Shown here piece by piece: positions 44,781-53,026 of a stretch of DNA of 64,000 bases (position 1 is the first letter of the stretch; each line of letters opens with the position of its first letter). Origin of the DNA: Shinella pollutisoli (GTDB lineage Bacteria > Pseudomonadota > Alphaproteobacteria > Rhizobiales > Rhizobiaceae); assembly GCF_024609765.1 (NCBI RefSeq), contig NZ_JANFDG010000024.1, forward strand, positions 23,552 to 87,551. The letters are read 5' to 3'. Under the pieces are notes generated by a model, which worked only from the letters and a program-made list of their open reading frames with translations, ran no database searches and had not been told where the DNA came from. The position numbers were made by a program, and so were the translations under genes.

Positions 44781-45566
44781 GTGATCGAGGCCCCGAACTT
44801 CAGGAACAGGATCTGCCTGGTCACCGGCGGCACCCAGGGTGTCGGCGAGGCGACCGCCCTGATGATGGCGTCGGCAGGCGCGGAAGCGGTCGCCATATGC
44901 GGGCGGCAGCAGGAGGCCGGCGAGCGCGTCGCGGACAAGATCCGGGCGCTGGGCGCCAAAGGCATATTCGTTAAGGCCGACCTGGCCCGCGTGGACGAAT
45001 GTTTCCGGGTCGTCGATACCGTCGGCGACCAATGCGGCCGTCTCGACGTCCTGGCCAACGTGGCCGGGGTGACCGATCGCGGAACGATCGACGACACCAG
45101 CGTGGAGACATACGAGCGGCTGTTCGCGGTGAACACCCGGGCGCCGTTCTTTCTCATCCAGCGCGCGCTTCCCCTTCTCCGGAAGGGCACCGGCAGCACG
45201 GTGGTGAACGTCATCACGATCGCCGCGCACGGCGGGGCGCCCTTCATCGCGGCCTATGTCGCGTCGAAGTCCGCCCTCGTCGGCCTTACGAGAAATCTCG
45301 CCCACGCGCTGCGGCACGATCGTATCCGGGTGAACGGATTGAACATGGGCTGGACCGCGACGCCCGGCGAAGAGAGAACGCAGCGCACGGCACACGGCCA
45401 CGGAGACGACTGGCAGGAGGAAATCGGCCGGACGAGGCCCTTCGGGCGCCTCCTGAAGCCGGAGGAGGTGGCGCGGGCGATCTGCTTTCTCGCCAGTTCC
45501 GAGAGCGCGCTGATGACCGGCTCGATCGTCGATTTCGACCAGACCGTCATGGGCGCATACGATTAG
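44781..45566 (+). CDS. Short-chain dehydrogenase/reductase (GTG start)
   Basis: The 261-residue SDR starts with GTG after GGAGAAAACC. It has TGGTQGVGEA, NVAGVTDRG and YVASK, but the catalytic-serine strand reads NVITIAAHGG, with threonine or isoleucine where serine is usual. RVNGLNMGWTATPGEE replaces the common VNAVAPG, as in a subgroup of sugar-acid SDRs. Reduced or altered activity is possible. Confidence 0.9.
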   Translation: MIEAPNFRNRICLVTGGTQGVGEATALMMASAGAEAVAICGRQQEAGERVADKIRALGAKGIFVKADLARVDECFRVVDTVGDQCGRLDVLANVAGVTDRGTIDDTSVETYERLFAVNTRAPFFLIQRALPLLRKGTGSTVVNVITIAAHGGAPFIAAYVASKSALVGLTRNLAHALRHDRIRVNGLNMGWTATPGEERTQRTAHGHGDDWQEEIGRTRPFGRLLKPEEVARAICFLASSESALMTGSIVDFDQTVMGAYD

Positions 45567-45582
45567 GAAAGAGGAGATGTCG

Positions 45583-46353
45583 ATGAGCTTCGACAGAAGG
45601 GTAGCCGTCGTCACCGGCGGCGCGAGAAATATCGGCCTTGCCACGGTGAAGGCGTTCCTTGCGCGCGATGCGCGGGTCGTCCTCGTCGATCGCGACGACG
45701 AGACCGTCGACAGCGCGGTCTCCTCGCTCGGGGTCGCAGGCGATCGCCTGATCGGCGTTTCGGCTGACGTCTCGTCCGAGGAGTCCGTCAAGGCGCTCAT
45801 GGACAGGGTCGGCGCCGCCTTCGGGTCCGTCAGCTACGTCGTCAACAATGCCGGCATCTGCACGCTGAACCTCGCGGTCGATCTCAGCGTCGAGGAGTGG
45901 GATCGCGTCCTGGCGGTGAATCTCAGAGGCCCCTGGCTCTGCGTGAAGCATGCGCTTCCCCTGATGAAGGACGGCGGCGCCGTCGTGAACATCGCGTCCC
46001 AGGCGGCACAGCGCGCGCAGCGGTTCACGGCCCACTACAGCGCTTCGAAAATGGGTATTATCGGGCTGACGAGGGCGCTCGCCGTAGAACTCGCGCCGAA
46101 GATCAGAGTAAACGCGGTGTCACCCGGCACCGTCTATACGAACATGATCGAGCATGAGATCAACTGGCGGATCAGCAAAGGGTTCGACAGCGACGGAGAA
46201 GCCGTGAAGAAAGATTGGCTTGACCGAATCCCGATGAAAAGATTTCAATCGGCCGATGCTATCGCGAAGGCAATTCTGTTCCTTTGCTCGGACGACGCGA
46301 GCGAAACGACCGGCGAGACGCTGAACGTGAGTGGCGGTGCGGTAATGGTTTGA
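45583..46353 (+). CDS. Short-chain dehydrogenase/reductase
   Basis: The 256-residue SDR has VTGGARNIGLA, NNAGICTLN, catalytic serine in NIASQAAQ and YSASK, then RVNAVSPGTVYTNM. Two starts lie close together: 45577 touches GAGGAG directly, while 45583 stands 6 bases after it, so I choose 45583. It ends two bases before the LacI gene, and all genes from 40186 to 47353 appear to be one operon. Confidence 0.93.
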   Translation: MSFDRRVAVVTGGARNIGLATVKAFLARDARVVLVDRDDETVDSAVSSLGVAGDRLIGVSADVSSEESVKALMDRVGAAFGSVSYVVNNAGICTLNLAVDLSVEEWDRVLAVNLRGPWLCVKHALPLMKDGGAVVNIASQAAQRAQRFTAHYSASKMGIIGLTRALAVELAPKIRVNAVSPGTVYTNMIEHEINWRISKGFDSDGEAVKKDWLDRIPMKRFQSADAIAKAILFLCSDDASETTGETLNVSGGAVMV

Positions 46354-46354
46354 G

Positions 46355-47353
46355 ATGAAAAAGAGACAGCAACCCTCTTCCATCGACGTCGCACATCATG
46401 CCGGGGTTTCGCAGTCAGCGGTGTCCAGGACGTTCTCGGGACGGAGCGTTTCGGAAGAGACGCGGCGGAAGGTGCTCCGGGCGGCGGACGAGCTCGGCTA
46501 CCGGCCCAATGCTCTTCTCAGGGTGATCACCCAGCAGTCGAACCTCATCGGCGTGGTGATGGGTGAGATCACCAACCCGTTCTATCCCGAAGTCCTGGAG
46601 GCCTTCCTGGTGGCCCTCGAGGAGCGCGGATACCGCGTCATGCTGAAGCACCTGAACGGTGCGAAGGACGCGGACGCGGCGATCGAGGAAGTCCTGGCCT
46701 ACAAGGTGCGTGGCATCATCGTCACGTCGTCCTATCTCGGGCCGGAGATCGCCGAGCGCTGCGCGAAATCGGACGTGCCCGTCGTTCTCTTCAACCGCCT
46801 GATCCACGGCGTCGACGTCTCGGCGATCTCCTGCGACAATGTCGACGCCGGGCGGATGGTCGCCAATCTCTTCATGGATTGCGGCTTCAGCAGGCCGGCC
46901 TTCATCTCCGGAAGCCTGGCGGCGAGCTCGAACCTCGACCGGAAGAAGGGCTTCTTCGACCGCCTCGCCGAGAGGGGCGGACGGGAGCCGGTCGTCTTCG
47001 GCGACGAGCACAGCTACGAGGTGGGCGCGCGGGCCGCCGCCGATCTGCTCGCGCAGCCCGAGCGGCCCGATTGCATTTTCTGCGCGTCGGACGTGCTGGC
47101 GTTCGGGGCGATGGATACGCTGCGGGCCGCGGGCTGCCTGGTGCCCGAGCATGTTTCGATCGTGGGTTTCGACGACATCCCCATGGCCGCTTGGGGAGCC
47201 TTCAACCTCACGACCCTGCGGCAGCCGAGACGCCGCATGGTGAAGGAGGCGGTCGAGATCCTCCTTTCCCGGATAGACGGCTCCTCGGCCAAGCCCGTGC
47301 GCCTCGTTCCCGCGGAGCTGGTGATGAGGGGAACCCTCAAGGCCATGGCCTAG
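46355..47353 (+). CDS. LacI-family repressor, second of two related copies
   Basis: The 332-residue regulator has the helix-turn-helix [20 protein letters not shown]; its recognition helix [10 protein letters not shown] is identical to that of the LacI at 30782. The sugar-binding domain (LIGVVMGEITNPFYPEVLEA, RPDCIFCASDVLAFGAMDTL, VSIVGFDDIPMAAWGAFNLT) is also related. As the last gene of the operon starting at 40186 it probably represses its own operon through the 15-bp operators at 39997 and 40134. Confidence 0.95.
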   Translation: MKKRQQPSSIDVAHHAGVSQSAVSRTFSGRSVSEETRRKVLRAADELGYRPNALLRVITQQSNLIGVVMGEITNPFYPEVLEAFLVALEERGYRVMLKHLNGAKDADAAIEEVLAYKVRGIIVTSSYLGPEIAERCAKSDVPVVLFNRLIHGVDVSAISCDNVDAGRMVANLFMDCGFSRPAFISGSLAASSNLDRKKGFFDRLAERGGREPVVFGDEHSYEVGARAAADLLAQPERPDCIFCASDVLAFGAMDTLRAAGCLVPEHVSIVGFDDIPMAAWGAFNLTTLRQPRRRMVKEAVEILLSRIDGSSAKPVRLVPAELVMRGTLKAMA

Positions 47354-47395
47354 GAGCGTTCCTGTCGAGGAAGACGCCCGATCCCCGATCGCGGT

Positions 47396-48226
47396 TCACG
47401 ACGCCTTGACGATGCGAAAGCCCTCGACCTCCTTGACGAGCGGCAGGTGCGCCCAGCGGTCGTTGTCGTGCATCATGATCAGCCGGGAGAGGTCGCCGGC
47501 GATCTCCTCGTTGATCCGGTCCATGGTCTCGAGCTGCTTCCAGATGCTGCCGATGCCGTTGTTGAGGGGCGCGAAGACGCCGTCGTGCCTGTGCCCCGTG
47601 AGGTTCAGCCGCGAATAGACGCAGTCGCCCGCCGCCACCAGCCGGCCGCGTCCCGTCTCGATGATGGTGAATTGCTGGCCGAGCGTATGGCCCTCGCCGA
47701 GCCGGACATGAATGCCCGGAATGAGGTTGTCCCGGTCGCCGTCGACCAGCGTCAGCCGGTGCTCGACCGCCGCGTCGAAGGCCGAGCGCATGTCGTCCGG
47801 ATTGATGATCGCCGTGAGGAAGCCGTATTGCGGCGGCAACGCCATCGCCTCGTTCCAGGACAGCCATTCCCGCTTCTGGATGTAGATGCGGGCGTTCCGG
47901 AAGGCCGAGATCGAGCCCATGTGGTCGAAATGCGCATGGCTCAGCACGATGTCCGTCACGTCGTCGGCCTTCACGCCGAGCTCCGCCAGCATCCGGACCG
48001 GCGAGATCCAGTCGGGGATGCCGAACTTCTTCGAGAATTCCGCGCCGCTGCCCTCGTTGAGGAAGCCGGTGTCGACGAGCACGTTGCGCCCGCCGTTCTG
48101 CGCCAGCACGAAGCCGAAGGGCAGGTCGAGCACGCCCGCGTCGTGCGCGCCGTTGACGAGGTCGATCAGCGGCTGGTCCTTCGACCGGGCGAACTCGATG
48201 ACGTGGACGTCCCAAAGGGTCGACAT
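47396..48226 (-). CDS. Metallo-beta-lactamase-fold lactonase (AHL-lactonase-like family)
   Basis: The 276-residue protein has the zinc motif SHAHFDHMGS, the GEGHTLGQQF histidine, the bridging aspartate in GDCVYS and a late MHDNDRW segment, the layout of AiiA-type lactonases and relatives. It is the last gene of the ribose-type importer operon, 10 bases after the permease. In that context a sugar lactone is a more likely substrate than an acyl-homoserine lactone. Confidence 0.88.
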   Translation of the reverse strand: MSTLWDVHVIEFARSKDQPLIDLVNGAHDAGVLDLPFGFVLAQNGGRNVLVDTGFLNEGSGAEFSKKFGIPDWISPVRMLAELGVKADDVTDIVLSHAHFDHMGSISAFRNARIYIQKREWLSWNEAMALPPQYGFLTAIINPDDMRSAFDAAVEHRLTLVDGDRDNLIPGIHVRLGEGHTLGQQFTIIETGRGRLVAAGDCVYSRLNLTGHRHDGVFAPLNNGIGSIWKQLETMDRINEEIAGDLSRLIMMHDNDRWAHLPLVKEVEGFRIVKAS

Positions 48227-48236
48227 GGGCGGCCTC

Positions 48237-49229
48237 CTATCGCTGGGAGAGAATGCGGCCGAGGCTCGAAAGGCCGACGGCGATGATGAGGATAGCGCCC
48301 TGGAAGATATATTGCGAATAGGTGGGCGCGCCGAAGATGCTGAGGCCGTTGAAGCCGAAGGCGATGATCAGGGCGCCGATGAAGGTGCCGAAGACGTGGA
48401 ACTCGCCGTCGCGCAGCGTGGCGGAGCCGAGGAAGACGGCGGCGAAGGCGGTGAGCAGATAGGGGTCGGCCGCGCTCGTCGTGCCGCTGCCGAGCCGCGA
48501 GGCGAGCAGGATGCCGGTCAGCGCCGCGCACATGCCGGAGCCGACGAAGCCGAGGATCTTGATGCGGTCGACGTCGATGCCGGCGAGCCGCGCGGCGGCA
48601 TGGTTGCCGCCGACGGCCTGAATCTCCTGGCCGAGCGGCGTGCGCTCGACCAGGACCCAGAGGCCGCCGAGCACGGCCGCCATGATGACGATGTTGTTGG
48701 GAATGCCGAACAGCCAGCGGCCGAGCGAGACCTGGAGGAAGGCCTCCGGCACACCCGCGGTGATCGGCACGCCGGCGGAATAGGCGAAGGAGAGGCCGGT
48801 CAGGATCGTGCCGACGCCGAGCGTGCCGATCACCGAATTCACCTTTATCTTCGTGACGATCACGCCGTTGATCAGGCCGATCAGGCCGCCGAGCGCGATC
48901 ACCAGCAGGATCGCGACGGGGATCGGCAGCCCGCTGGAGACGATGAGGCCGGTGACGAGGACGCCGTGCATGCTCGCGGCAAAGCCGATCGACAGGTCGA
49001 GCTCGCCGACGATGACGGCGAGCGTCAGCCCGCCGGCGATGATCATCGCCAGCGACGCCTGGTTCAGCACGTTGGTGAAGTTGTAGACCGTCGGAAAGGC
49101 GCGCGGCGAGAGCAGCGAGAAGGCGGCGATCATCGCAAGCAAGCCGATGATCGTCCCGTAGCGGGCGAAGACGGCCAGCACGGACTTCGTCCCGGGCGAC
49201 AGGCGTCGGACGAAAACAACCTCGCTCAT
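48237..49229 (-). CDS. Ribose-type ABC transporter permease
   Basis: The 330-residue RbsC-like permease has LAMIIAGGLTLAVIVGELDL, KIKVNSVIGTLGVGTILTGL and AVGGNHAAARLAGIDVDRIK. The start overlaps the ATPase stop by four bases. The longer open frame upstream of 49229 runs into the ATPase gene and is not coding in this frame. Confidence 0.95.
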   Translation of the reverse strand: MSEVVFVRRLSPGTKSVLAVFARYGTIIGLLAMIAAFSLLSPRAFPTVYNFTNVLNQASLAMIIAGGLTLAVIVGELDLSIGFAASMHGVLVTGLIVSSGLPIPVAILLVIALGGLIGLINGVIVTKIKVNSVIGTLGVGTILTGLSFAYSAGVPITAGVPEAFLQVSLGRWLFGIPNNIVIMAAVLGGLWVLVERTPLGQEIQAVGGNHAAARLAGIDVDRIKILGFVGSGMCAALTGILLASRLGSGTTSAADPYLLTAFAAVFLGSATLRDGEFHVFGTFIGALIIAFGFNGLSIFGAPTYSQYIFQGAILIIAVGLSSLGRILSQR

Positions 49230-50779
49230 GTCTGTTCCTTTCCTTGGCCGTCGAAGGCGTAGCTCGCCTCGACGACGGCGTTGCGGGTGATGCCGGGGCC
49301 GGTAAGCTCCCGGACGATGTGGCCCTCGGCCATGACAAGCACGCGGTCGCACAGGTCGGGCAGCTCGTCCGGCTCGGAGGAGACCACGATCACGGCCATG
49401 CCGCGCGCGGCGAGGCTGCGGATCAGCCGGTGGATGTCGCCGCGCGCGCCGATGTCGACGCCGCGGGTCGGCTCGTCGAGGATGAGGATCTTCGGTGCGC
49501 CGAGCAGCCAACGGCCGATCAGCACCTTCTGCTGGTTGCCGCCCGACAGCAGGCCGACGGCCGCCTCGATCGACGGCGTCTTGACGGCGAGATCGCGGAC
49601 GATCCCCTCCGAGAGGGTTTTCCGCCTGCCGTAGTCGATCAGCGGCAGGGCGGGGCTGCGGACGATGCCGGAGAGGTTGGCGAGCTGCAGGTTGAAGGCG
49701 ACGCTCTTCGTCAGCAAGAGCCCCTCGGCGCGGCGCTCCTCCGGCACCAGGCCGAGGCCGGCCTTCACCGCCTGCGCCGGCGTCTTCGGCGAAAACGGCT
49801 TGCCGTCGAGCGTCATCGTGCCGCCGTCCGGGCGGTCGGCGCCGTAGATCAGCCGCATGAGCTCGCTCCGCCCGGCGCCGACGAGGCCGCCGATGCCGAG
49901 GACCTCGCCCTCATGCAGGTCGAAGGAGACGTCGTCCACCTTCGGCAGGCGCGTCAGGCCGCGCGCCGAGAGCACGATGGGCTTGTTGACGACGTCCCGG
50001 TGCGGGGCGAGCGCCTCGACCGCGCCGCCGACGATCGCCTCGACCAGGCGCGGCCGCGAAAGCGCATGCCGCTCCATGACCGACACGGCATTGCCGTCGC
50101 GGAAGACGGTGACGCGGTCGCAGAGCCGGAGGATCTCGTCGAGGCGGTGCGACACGTAGAGGATGGCGACGCCCGAGCGGCGCAGGTCCTCGATGATGGC
50201 GAAGAGCTTTTCGCTCTCCGCCGCCGAGAGCGAGGCGGTCGGCTCGTCCATGACGATCAGGCGGGCCCGGCGGACCAGCGCCCGGCAGATGTTGATGAGC
50301 CAGTTTTCCGCCGTGGAGAGGCCGTCGACCTCGGCCGAGAGCGGCGCGGTGATGCCGACCCGGCGGGCGACCGGCTCGACCTCGCGGGCGATGGCCGGCC
50401 AGTCCACCAGGCCGAAGCGCGTCTTCTTCGGCAGGCCGAGCATGATGTTCTCGATGACCGTCATGCGCGGCACGAAGGCGAGCTCCTGATGGATGAAGCT
50501 CATGCCGAGATCGGCGGCCTGCGCCGGGCTTGCGATTAAGGCCGGCTTGCCGTCCACGGCGATCCCGCCATCGTCGGCATGGGCAAGGCCGGCGAGAATG
50601 CGGATCAGCGTCGACTTGCCCGCGCCGTTGGCGCCGACGAGGCCGTGCACCGTGCCGGCCTCGAGCGTCAGCGATACGCCCTTCAGCGCCTGGGCGCCGC
50701 CGTAGGACTTGCGGATGCCGCGGACGGCAAGGAAGGGAGGCGTCGACGACGCCTCCTTTTCCGGATTGGAAGCAAGCAT
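49226..50779 (-). CDS. Ribose-type ABC transporter ATP-binding protein (two domains)
   Basis: The 517-residue protein has the RbsA layout. The first domain has GANGAGKSTLIRIL, IHQELAFVPRM, a weakened signature (LSTAENWLINICRA) and RLIVMDEPTASLS. The second has GLVGAGRSELMRLI, LSGGNQQKVLIGRW and ILILDEPTRGVDIGARG. It lies 14 bases after the binding-protein gene. Confidence 0.96.
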   Translation of the reverse strand: MLASNPEKEASSTPPFLAVRGIRKSYGGAQALKGVSLTLEAGTVHGLVGANGAGKSTLIRILAGLAHADDGGIAVDGKPALIASPAQAADLGMSFIHQELAFVPRMTVIENIMLGLPKKTRFGLVDWPAIAREVEPVARRVGITAPLSAEVDGLSTAENWLINICRALVRRARLIVMDEPTASLSAAESEKLFAIIEDLRRSGVAILYVSHRLDEILRLCDRVTVFRDGNAVSVMERHALSRPRLVEAIVGGAVEALAPHRDVVNKPIVLSARGLTRLPKVDDVSFDLHEGEVLGIGGLVGAGRSELMRLIYGADRPDGGTMTLDGKPFSPKTPAQAVKAGLGLVPEERRAEGLLLTKSVAFNLQLANLSGIVRSPALPLIDYGRRKTLSEGIVRDLAVKTPSIEAAVGLLSGGNQQKVLIGRWLLGAPKILILDEPTRGVDIGARGDIHRLIRSLAARGMAVIVVSSEPDELPDLCDRVLVMAEGHIVRELTGPGITRNAVVEASYAFDGQGKEQT

Positions 50780-50793
50780 GGGTCCGTCCAGCG

Positions 50794-51729
50794 CTATTGG
50801 GCAGCCTCCGGATGCTGTTTCAGGAAGTCCTCGACCGTCTCCTTCGTCACGAGCACGGCGGGGATCTCCACGGCCTTCGGCTGCCAGTCCTCCTTCTTGA
50901 TGTCGGCGAGCAGCTTGACCATGTTATAGCCCTCCGAGAAGCTGTCCTGCCAGGCTGTGGCGTTCATGTGGCCGTTCTTGATGTTCTCGAGCGCCTGGGC
51001 GTTGCCGTTCACGCCGTAGACCATCACGTCGTCGCGGCCCTGCGAGCGCAGCGAGCCGATCGCGCCGATCGCAGGATCGTCCCAGCAGCCCCAGATGGCG
51101 AGCTTCTCGTCGCCCGGAGGCCGCGAGGCGAGCCAGGCATTGGCATGTTGGGCGCCGTCCTCGAAGTAGCCGGGGATGCGCACCTCGTTCTTGGTGACCT
51201 TGATGTCGGGATGGGGCTCCAGCATCTTGTCCAGCAGGATCTCGCGGTCGCGGCAGACCTCGCCGGTGCGATAGGCGAGCACCAGCAGCTCGCCCTTGCC
51301 GCCGAGATCCTCGATCAGCTTCTCGATCACCGGCTCGGCGATCGGCGCGCCCGAGCCGTTGGTCGCGGCGACCGAGAGGCCGAGGCCGCCGCCCCATGTG
51401 ACCACCGGAATGTTCGCCTGCTTGGCCGCGTCGAGGCCCGCGCCGATCGACGAGGCGGGAAAGACGAGGTCGACGATCGCATAGGCGCCGCGCTGCGCGA
51501 AGTTCTGGATCGCGGCATTCGCCTGGTCGGCGCTGCCGGCCGCATCGACGACCGAGATCTCGTAGCCGAGCTCTTCGGCCGCCTTCTTCGCCCCGTTGAT
51601 GTAGCGAACGTTGTTCGCCTCGGTCGCGGCGATGGAGACGAGCCCCACCAGTGGCTTTTCCTGTGCATGGGACGGCGATGCGGGTGCCGCCATTGCCGCG
51701 GCCAAAAGGCCTAGTGAAATAAGCTTCAT
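50794..51729 (-). CDS. Ribose-type ABC transporter substrate-binding protein
   Basis: The 311-residue protein has a signal peptide (MKLISLGLLAAAMAAPASPS, cleavage after SHA near 22) and the RbsB-type fold: LVGLVSIAATEANNVRYING, QRGAYAIVDLVFPASS, NIPVVTWGGGLGLSVAATNG and DVMVYGVNGNAQALENIKNG. The VTWGGG loop with a two-residue-longer hinge resembles members that bind polyols or sugar acids. GGGAGGAG precedes the ATG. It is the first gene of the leftward operon. Confidence 0.93.
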   Translation of the reverse strand: MKLISLGLLAAAMAAPASPSHAQEKPLVGLVSIAATEANNVRYINGAKKAAEELGYEISVVDAAGSADQANAAIQNFAQRGAYAIVDLVFPASSIGAGLDAAKQANIPVVTWGGGLGLSVAATNGSGAPIAEPVIEKLIEDLGGKGELLVLAYRTGEVCRDREILLDKMLEPHPDIKVTKNEVRIPGYFEDGAQHANAWLASRPPGDEKLAIWGCWDDPAIGAIGSLRSQGRDDVMVYGVNGNAQALENIKNGHMNATAWQDSFSEGYNMVKLLADIKKEDWQPKAVEIPAVLVTKETVEDFLKQHPEAAQ

Positions 51730-51777
51730 GACGTTTCTCCTCCCAGTTGCGATCCGCTGCACTCTCAGTGAACAGAA

Positions 51778-51790
51778 CTAACCGTTTTGC
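51778..51790. promoter_or_regulatory. Operator candidate for the third LacI, importer side
   Basis: CTAACCGTTTTGC lies 49 bases upstream of the importer start. Its reverse complement GCAAAACGGTTAG matches the site at 51874 in 11 of 13 positions. Confidence 0.5.
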
Positions 51791-51873
51791 TAGAGTTCTC
51801 GATTTCGGCGGATATCGCAAGTAATTTCTGTGATCTCTCTAGACATTTCAGGCTTTCTGCCGCTATTTTCATG

Positions 51874-51886
51874 GCGAAACGATTAG
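51874..51886. promoter_or_regulatory. Operator candidate for the third LacI, regulator side
   Basis: GCGAAACGATTAG lies 11 bases before the LacI start codon, inverted relative to the site at 51778. The AAACG(A/G)TT core with a central CG step is typical of LacI/GalR operators. Confidence 0.5.
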
Positions 51887-51897
51887 CTGGAGTATGA

Positions 51898-52911
51898 ATG
51901 GCGACGATCCGGGATGTGGCGAACCGCGCGCAGGTGTCGACGGCGACGGTCTCGGCGGTCATCAACGATTCCGCCTATGTCAGCCCGGAGCTGCGCTCCC
52001 GCGTGCTGGCGGCGATCAGCGAGCTCAACTACACGCCGTCGCTTGCCGCCCGCAGCCTGAAGCATGGCCGCAGCCAGCTGATCGCGCTCGTCGTCGCCGA
52101 CCTCGCCAATCCGTTCTTCGCCCGGCTCGTCTGGGCGGCGGAGGCGGCGGTGGCCGCCTGGGGCTACTCGCTGGTCCTCTTCAACAGCGACGAGAAGCCG
52201 GAGAACGAACGGCGCATCCTCGCCCGCATCCGCATGCTGTCCTGCGACGGCATCATCCTCGTGCCGGTCGACGTCGCCTCGACCATCCCGCAGCGCGACA
52301 GCGAGGGCGAGCCGATTCCGACCGTGCTGTTCGGCCGGACGGTGGAGGGGCAGCCGACCGACACGATCACCATCGACAATGTCTCGGCGGCGCGCCAGGT
52401 CACCAACTACCTGATGGATCTCGGCCATACCCGGATCGGCACGATCTGCGGCCCCCAGCATCTGTCGACCGGGCGGGAACGGCTCGACGGTATGCTGCAG
52501 GCCATGCGCGCGCGCGGGCTGGAGCCGTCGCCGCAGCACATCCGCCCCGGCGAGTTCCGCGAGGACACTGCCTATTCGGTCGCGCGCGACCTGCTCCTCC
52601 AGCCGGATCCGCCGACCGCGCTCTACGTGGCGAACGGGGTGATGGCGCTCGGCGTCATGCGGGCGCTCGCCGATCTCGGGCTCAAGTGCCCGGACGACAT
52701 ATCGATCGCCTCGACCGACACGATCCCCGGCATCGGCGCCCTTCGCCCGCGGCTGACCCGCACCGAACATCCCGTGGTCGACATGACCAACGAGGCGCTT
52801 CGGCTGCTGGTCGACCGCATCAATCGCGGCGTGCGGATAGATCCCCGCAACGTCGTCTTCCAGCCCTCGCTGGTCGTCGGCGAAAGCTGCGGGCCCTGTC
52901 GCGGTCAATGA
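51898..52911 (+). CDS. LacI-family repressor
   Basis: The 337-residue regulator has the helix-turn-helix TIRDVANRAQVSTATVSAVI, hinge region ARSLKHGRSQLI and a periplasmic-binding-like domain (LIALVVADLANPFFARLVWA, LYVANGVMALGVMRALADLG, IASTDTIPGIGALRPRLTRT). GGAG lies 5 bases before the chosen start. It is divergent from the ribose-type importer operon and shares a 168-base control region with it. Confidence 0.95.
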   Translation: MATIRDVANRAQVSTATVSAVINDSAYVSPELRSRVLAAISELNYTPSLAARSLKHGRSQLIALVVADLANPFFARLVWAAEAAVAAWGYSLVLFNSDEKPENERRILARIRMLSCDGIILVPVDVASTIPQRDSEGEPIPTVLFGRTVEGQPTDTITIDNVSAARQVTNYLMDLGHTRIGTICGPQHLSTGRERLDGMLQAMRARGLEPSPQHIRPGEFREDTAYSVARDLLLQPDPPTALYVANGVMALGVMRALADLGLKCPDDISIASTDTIPGIGALRPRLTRTEHPVVDMTNEALRLLVDRINRGVRIDPRNVVFQPSLVVGESCGPCRGQ

Positions 52912-53026
52912 CGCCGCGCTTGCCGGTTCTTCTCTCTCTCGGCGAGGGCGGTTCTAGGAGAGCGGGTGCTTCGTTACAGGCTGCGAGCTCCAAGCGGATC
53001 GGGCTCCGCCCGGAACCGTGCGCAGA

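Noticed and set aside
47396..48226. Dedicated quorum-quenching AHL lactonase
   Set aside because: The fold permits it, but the operon context (sugar importer and LacI) favours a sugar lactone.
52912..53026. Terminator in the convergent gap between LacI and dehydrogenase genes
   Set aside because: Only a 5-bp stem (CGGGC/GCCCG) without a T-tract could be found.
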